From: Alcaligenaceae bacterium
Lineage (GTDB): Bacteria; Pseudomonadota; Gammaproteobacteria; Burkholderiales; Burkholderiaceae_B
Assembly (NCBI GenBank): GCA_012839585.1
Contig: DUNB01000043.1
Location: 1 to 64,000 of the forward strand
DNA length: 64,000 bases
Direction: 5' to 3'
Notes under the pieces: model-generated
The model's database searches: none
Seen by the model: only the letters and a program-made list of their open reading frames with translations
What the model was told of the DNA's origin: nothing
Translations under genes and position numbers: made by a program
In this document: one piece after another, positions 59,825 through 64,000 of the stretch
Position numbering within the stretch: position 1 is the first letter of the stretch
Layout: each line of letters starts with the position of its first letter

Positions 59825-60811
59825 ATGTTGGTATTTATTCTTCGACGCCTGTTTCAAGCGATATTGGTGATGCTCACCGTTAGCTTGCTGGCGTTTATTT
59901 TATTTAGATATATTGGTGACCCCGTCACCGCCATGCTCGGTCAAGATGCGACCGATGCTGACCGTATTGCTCTACGCGCCAGTTTGGGTTTAGATCAATC
60001 CGCGCTAGTACAGTTCTGGCACTTTGTACAAAACGCCATCCAAGGCGAATTTGGTCTTTCTTTACGTCAAGGCCAAAGTGTGTCTGAGCTCCTTAAAGAC
60101 AGGCTCCCTGCCACGGTAGAGCTTTCCGTGGTGGCTGCGATTTTAGCCCTCGTCGTAGGCTTACCTTTGGGTGTTTATACCGCTCTGAATCGCACTGGCT
60201 TTCTTTCTCAGGCAATACTGGCTTTTTCCCTGCTTGGCATTTCCCTACCCACCTTCTTGATTGGTATTCTGTTAATTCTAGTGATGTCCGTACAGCTAGG
60301 TTGGCTACCCAGTTATGGGCGTGGCGAGGTCACTTATTTTGGGTGGTGGAGCTCAGGACTCTTTTCTGTGGATGGCTGGAAACACCTTATCTTACCCGCC
60401 ATCACCTTATCGCTATTCCAGTTAACGCTTATTCTGCGCTTGGTTCGCTCAGAAATGCTCGAGGTCTTACGCAGCGACTACATTAAGTTTGCGCGTGCGC
60501 GTGGCTTAAGCCAGCGTGCTATTCACTTTGGTCATGCCCTTAAAAACACCATGGTTCCCGTGATCACCATCACAGGTTTGCAACTGGGTGGGATTATTGC
60601 TTTTGCCATCGTGACTGAAACCGTATTCCAGTGGCCTGGTATGGGATTACTCTTTATCCAAGCAGTTCAGTTTGCAGATGTGCCTGTGATGGCCGCCTAC
60701 CTCTGCTTAATCGCTCTGGTCTTTGTGTGTATTAACCTCATCGTGGATCTGCTTTATTTTGCCGTCGATCCACGCTTACGTGTAGGCTTAAACCGCGGAG
60801 GGAATCAATAA
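59825..60811 (+). CDS. ABC transporter permease, DppB-like
   Basis: MLVFILRRLFQAILVMLTVSLLAFILFRYIGDP; LRSDYIKFARARGLSQRAIHFGHALKNTMVPVITI. Confidence 0.94.
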   Translation: MLVFILRRLFQAILVMLTVSLLAFILFRYIGDPVTAMLGQDATDADRIALRASLGLDQSALVQFWHFVQNAIQGEFGLSLRQGQSVSELLKDRLPATVELSVVAAILALVVGLPLGVYTALNRTGFLSQAILAFSLLGISLPTFLIGILLILVMSVQLGWLPSYGRGEVTYFGWWSSGLFSVDGWKHLILPAITLSLFQLTLILRLVRSEMLEVLRSDYIKFARARGLSQRAIHFGHALKNTMVPVITITGLQLGGIIAFAIVTETVFQWPGMGLLFIQAVQFADVPVMAAYLCLIALVFVCINLIVDLLYFAVDPRLRVGLNRGGNQ

Positions 60812-61722
60812 TGAACGCTCTCCAACGCTTTTGGGACAGCGACCTCGCCTGGGCTTGGCGCCATTCCCCCGTCGCTATTTTTGCAACCATCATGACGGGG
60901 TTACTCTTTTTTGGTGCTTTTGGCGCTCCCTGGGTCGCACCTCACAACCCCTTTGATCTCGCCTCCATCACCCTAATGGACGCCTTGCTGCCCCCCGTAT
61001 GGGAAAGCGATGGTCAACTGACTTACTTATTGGGTACAGATAGCCAAGGCCGGGACTTGTTCTCCTCGCTTCTCTACGGTACCCGCATTTCGTTGCTGAT
61101 TGGTTTTGCCTCTGTTGCCCTATCCATGGTGATCGGCATCTTCCTCGGTCTGATCGCAGGCTATGCCGGTGGTCGTATTGATGCTTTCATCATGCGTGTA
61201 GCCGATGTGCAGCTGTCCTTTCCTGCCATCTTGATCGCCCTACTGATTGACGGTGTAGCGCGTGCTGCGGTCCCACAAGACCTGCTAGATGTGATCGCCT
61301 TCCCCGTCTTAGTCGGGGCCATTGCTCTTGCCGGTTGGCCGCAATATGCCCGTACCGTACGCGGCTCTGCCATGGTAGAAAAAAATCGCGAATACGTACA
61401 AGCTGCCAAGGTCATTGGTGTATCAGGTCCCCGTATTATGTTTAGCCACGTACTGCCCAATGTGATGGGGCCGGTCTTGGTATTAGCTACGGTTCATCTG
61501 GCGACCGCGATTATTACCGAAGCCACCCTCTCCTTTTTAGGCGTAGGTGTACCGCCTACCTCTCCCTCTTTAGGAACCTTAATCCGTATTGGTAATGACT
61601 TCCTTTTCTCTGGTGAGTGGTGGATTACGATCTTCCCTGGGCTGGTATTAATTTTGCTAGTTCTTTCTGTAAACCTATTAGGTGATTGGTTGCGCGATGC
61701 GCTCAATCCGCGATTGAATTGA
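60811..61722 (+). CDS. ABC transporter permease, DppC-like
   Basis: LLGTDSQGRDLFSSLLYGTRISLLIGF; YVQAAKVIGVSGPRIMFSHVLPNVMGPVLV. Start overlaps the upstream stop. Confidence 0.94.
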   Translation: MNALQRFWDSDLAWAWRHSPVAIFATIMTGLLFFGAFGAPWVAPHNPFDLASITLMDALLPPVWESDGQLTYLLGTDSQGRDLFSSLLYGTRISLLIGFASVALSMVIGIFLGLIAGYAGGRIDAFIMRVADVQLSFPAILIALLIDGVARAAVPQDLLDVIAFPVLVGAIALAGWPQYARTVRGSAMVEKNREYVQAAKVIGVSGPRIMFSHVLPNVMGPVLVLATVHLATAIITEATLSFLGVGVPPTSPSLGTLIRIGNDFLFSGEWWITIFPGLVLILLVLSVNLLGDWLRDALNPRLN

Positions 61723-61723
61723 T

Positions 61724-62695
61724 ATGAGCGCATTACTCGAAGTCAAAAACCTGAAAGTTGAATTCCCTACCCGACGTGGGGTGCTTACCGCGCTTAACGA
61801 TGTTTCCTTTGATATCAAAAGCGGGGAAGTCTTAGGTGTAGTGGGTGAATCCGGTGCGGGCAAATCCCTGACCGGTAGTTCCATCATTGGTCTGCTCGAC
61901 CCTCCTGGGCGTGTTGTAGGCGGTGAAATTCACTTTAATGGACGTCGCATCGACAACCTGTCCGAGGCCAAAATGCGCCGTATCCGCGGTCGTGAAATCG
62001 GGGCTATTTTCCAAGACCCGCTCACCTCACTGAACCCACTTTACACCGTGGGCCAACAACTGACGGAAACCATCCAAACGCACTTGGACCTCAATCACAA
62101 ACAAGCCCGCGAACGCGCTATCGAGCTGTTGGAATCCACCGGTATCCCCGCTTCACGGGAACGCATCGATCATTATCCGCATCAGTTCTCTGGAGGGATG
62201 CGTCAACGTGTGGTGATTGCTCTCGCCTTGGCGGCGGAGCCTAAACTCATCGTAGCGGATGAACCCACCACCGCACTGGATGTGTCCATTCAGGCTCAGA
62301 TCATCGATTTGCTTAAAAAGCTCTGTAAAGAGCACGGCACGTCGGTCATGTTGATCACCCATGACATGGGTGTGATTGCAGAAACTGCCGACCGTGTTGC
62401 GGTTATGTATGCAGGCAGAATCATCGAGATTGGTCCTGTGCAAGACGTTATCCAACGCCCTTTACATCCCTATACCACCGGTCTTATGCGCTCTATTCCA
62501 GGCTTAGAGCCGGACGTAAAACGACTAGAGCAAATCCCAGGGACAATGCCTCGCCTTAACGCTATTCCTACTGGCTGTGCTTTTAACCCTCGTTGTAAAC
62601 ACGTGATGGATCGCTGTAAAGTAGAACGCCCTGAACTCTTAAATCTGGCAGGTCGTCAGGTGGCTTGTTGGTTACACGAAGGAGAGCAACCATGA
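61724..62695 (+). CDS. Peptide ABC transporter ATP-binding protein, DppD-like
   Basis: Walker A GESGAGKS, signature FSGGMRQRVVIALAL, Walker B LIVADEPTTALDV, oligopeptide C-terminal Cys motif. Confidence 0.95.
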   Translation: MSALLEVKNLKVEFPTRRGVLTALNDVSFDIKSGEVLGVVGESGAGKSLTGSSIIGLLDPPGRVVGGEIHFNGRRIDNLSEAKMRRIRGREIGAIFQDPLTSLNPLYTVGQQLTETIQTHLDLNHKQARERAIELLESTGIPASRERIDHYPHQFSGGMRQRVVIALALAAEPKLIVADEPTTALDVSIQAQIIDLLKKLCKEHGTSVMLITHDMGVIAETADRVAVMYAGRIIEIGPVQDVIQRPLHPYTTGLMRSIPGLEPDVKRLEQIPGTMPRLNAIPTGCAFNPRCKHVMDRCKVERPELLNLAGRQVACWLHEGEQP

Positions 62696-63681
62696 GTACA
62701 CCTTTAGTAGAGGTCAAAGACGCGGCGCGCTATTTTGATGTGTCTCCCTCTTGGCTAGAGCGCGCGGTTTACCGCAAGCCAAAGGTATTATTACGTGCCG
62801 TCGATGGCGTTAGCTTTAGCTTAAAAAAAGGCGAGACCTTAGCTCTAGTTGGGGAATCCGGCTGTGGTAAGTCCACGGTGGCCCGTTTACTCACAGGGCT
62901 CTATGGATTAAGCCAGGGCACCATCAAGTTTGATGGCATGGATATTTCCACCATGACGCCCAGTCAAAAACAGGCCATGCGTCGTCGTTTGCAGATGATT
63001 TTCCAAGACCCTTACGCCAGCTTAAACCCACGTTGGCGTGTAGGTAGAATCATTGCCGAACCCCTCAACACGCACACGAACCTCAGCGCTGCGGAACAAA
63101 CAGAACGCGTTAGCGAACTGCTCACTCAGGTAGGCTTAAACCCCTCTGATCAAAACCGCTATCCGCACCAGTTCTCCGGTGGTCAGCGTCAGCGCATCTC
63201 TATTGCTCGTGCCCTGGCCCTGAATCCTGAGTTTATCGTTTGTGACGAACCCACTTCTGCCTTAGACGTCTCAGTACAAGCCCAAGTCCTCAACCTCATG
63301 AAAGACCTGCAAAGCCAACTGGGACTAAGCTATCTCTTCATTTCGCACAACTTGGCGGTGGTACACCATGTGGCGGACCGTGTAGGGGTGATGTATTTGG
63401 GTAGACTGGTTGAGATTGCTGATAGGGATGCCCTCTTTGCGACGCCACGACATCCTTACACCCAAATGCTGTTGGGTGCGATTCCAGATATGAGTGGTAG
63501 TGGCAAGGCTCGTACCCCCGTCGCCGGAGAGGTACCTAATCCGTTAAATCCGCCATCAGGATGTACTTTTCATCCTCGCTGTCCATTAGCGAATGATCGT
63601 TGTAAGCAGGAAAAACCTGAGCTCATTGATCATCATGGCATTCAAGTGGCCTGTCATGCCGTAGAAGAAGGTCGTAGTTAG
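62692..63681 (+). CDS. Peptide ABC transporter ATP-binding protein, DppF-like; start at MSTPLVEV
   Basis: Walker [10 protein letters not shown], signature [15 protein letters not shown], Walker [14 protein letters not shown]. Confidence 0.95.
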   Translation: MSTPLVEVKDAARYFDVSPSWLERAVYRKPKVLLRAVDGVSFSLKKGETLALVGESGCGKSTVARLLTGLYGLSQGTIKFDGMDISTMTPSQKQAMRRRLQMIFQDPYASLNPRWRVGRIIAEPLNTHTNLSAAEQTERVSELLTQVGLNPSDQNRYPHQFSGGQRQRISIARALALNPEFIVCDEPTSALDVSVQAQVLNLMKDLQSQLGLSYLFISHNLAVVHHVADRVGVMYLGRLVEIADRDALFATPRHPYTQMLLGAIPDMSGSGKARTPVAGEVPNPLNPPSGCTFHPRCPLANDRCKQEKPELIDHHGIQVACHAVEEGRS

Positions 63682-63757
63682 TCTTGTAGCAAAGACCGCT
63701 TTTGCGCCTATCAACAGGCTCTCTAATCACTCGGCTTATTGAGCAAAAAGACAGACC

Positions 63758-63788
63758 AAAAAAAAGGCACTGAAAAGTGCCTTTTTTT
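63758..63788. terminator. Bidirectional terminator after the ABC operon
   Basis: A8-GGCACT-GAAA-AGTGCC-T7. Confidence 0.92.
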
Positions 63789-63800
63789 CATCCTGCTGAC

Positions 63801-64000
63801 TTAGTTTTTTTCAGCAAATTGATTCAAATGACAAGACAGCACATCGGCGATTGCTCTATCGTCTAAACCACGAGCTTTTAGATCTGCCGCCAACGCATCC
63901 ACGTTCACATCAACCAACTGACGTGTCGCACCATTTGGACGATCCTCGCGCTTAATGCGGAAGTTAAACTCACGCTCCGGTGTGGAATACACCTGATAGC
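63801..64000 (-). CDS. Hypothetical protein, probably continuing past the right edge (partial)
   Basis: The frame stays open to the edge (..YQVYSTPEREFNFRIKREDRPNGATRQLVDVNVDALAADLKARGLDDRAIADVLSCHLNQFAEKN*). Confidence 0.55.
   Translation of the reverse strand, partial: YQVYSTPEREFNFRIKREDRPNGATRQLVDVNVDALAADLKARGLDDRAIADVLSCHLNQFAEKN

Overview
The window is chromosomal DNA from a proteobacterium. Gene content and order (smg/topB/SET, argS-SPOR-dsbA, liu genes with aceK) suggest a betaproteobacterium, probably Alcaligenaceae-like; this is inference, as no search was run. Coding density is high. I saw no rRNA, tRNA, CRISPR array, transposase or prophage.

Contents, left to right:
- A truncated acyl/feruloyl-CoA synthetase at the left edge, ending in a perfect 98-nt fold-back palindrome.
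- A leftward aromatic ring-hydroxylation and meta-cleavage operon (hydrolase, LigA-like, LigB-like, Rieske ferredoxin, dioxygenase alpha and beta, dihydrodiol dehydrogenase, NPD-type flavoprotein, MhpD-like hydratase), with a divergent TetR and a nearby LysR regulator.
- A HAD hydrolase, an NCS2-type permease and an SLC13-like transporter with TrkA-C domains.
- A GTPase/DUF3482, DUF2868, TPM, TPM, LemA cluster.
- rhlE with a structured leader, and prfC.
- leuA preceded by a Leu-rich leader peptide.
- A secreted RHS protein with a C-terminal DUF2235 (Tle1-like) lipase domain.
- argS, a SPOR protein, dsbA, metC and an MBL hydrolase.
- A liu (leucine degradation) operon containing aceK.
- smg, a DUF2157/GDYXXLXY membrane protein, topB with a histone H1-like Lys/Ala tail, and a SET-domain methyltransferase.
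- amn, glcB, an AT-rich GT9 glycosyltransferase, an ArgD-like aminotransferase, dinB and a five-gene peptide ABC transporter.

Best candidates for follow-up: the topB/SET pair, the Sec-exported RHS-lipase with no apparent immunity gene, the rhlE leader with a loop-complementary (pseudoknot-capable) segment, the leuA attenuator, the hybrid aromatic operon with its paired palindromic operators, and the edge fold-back, which is probably an artefact.
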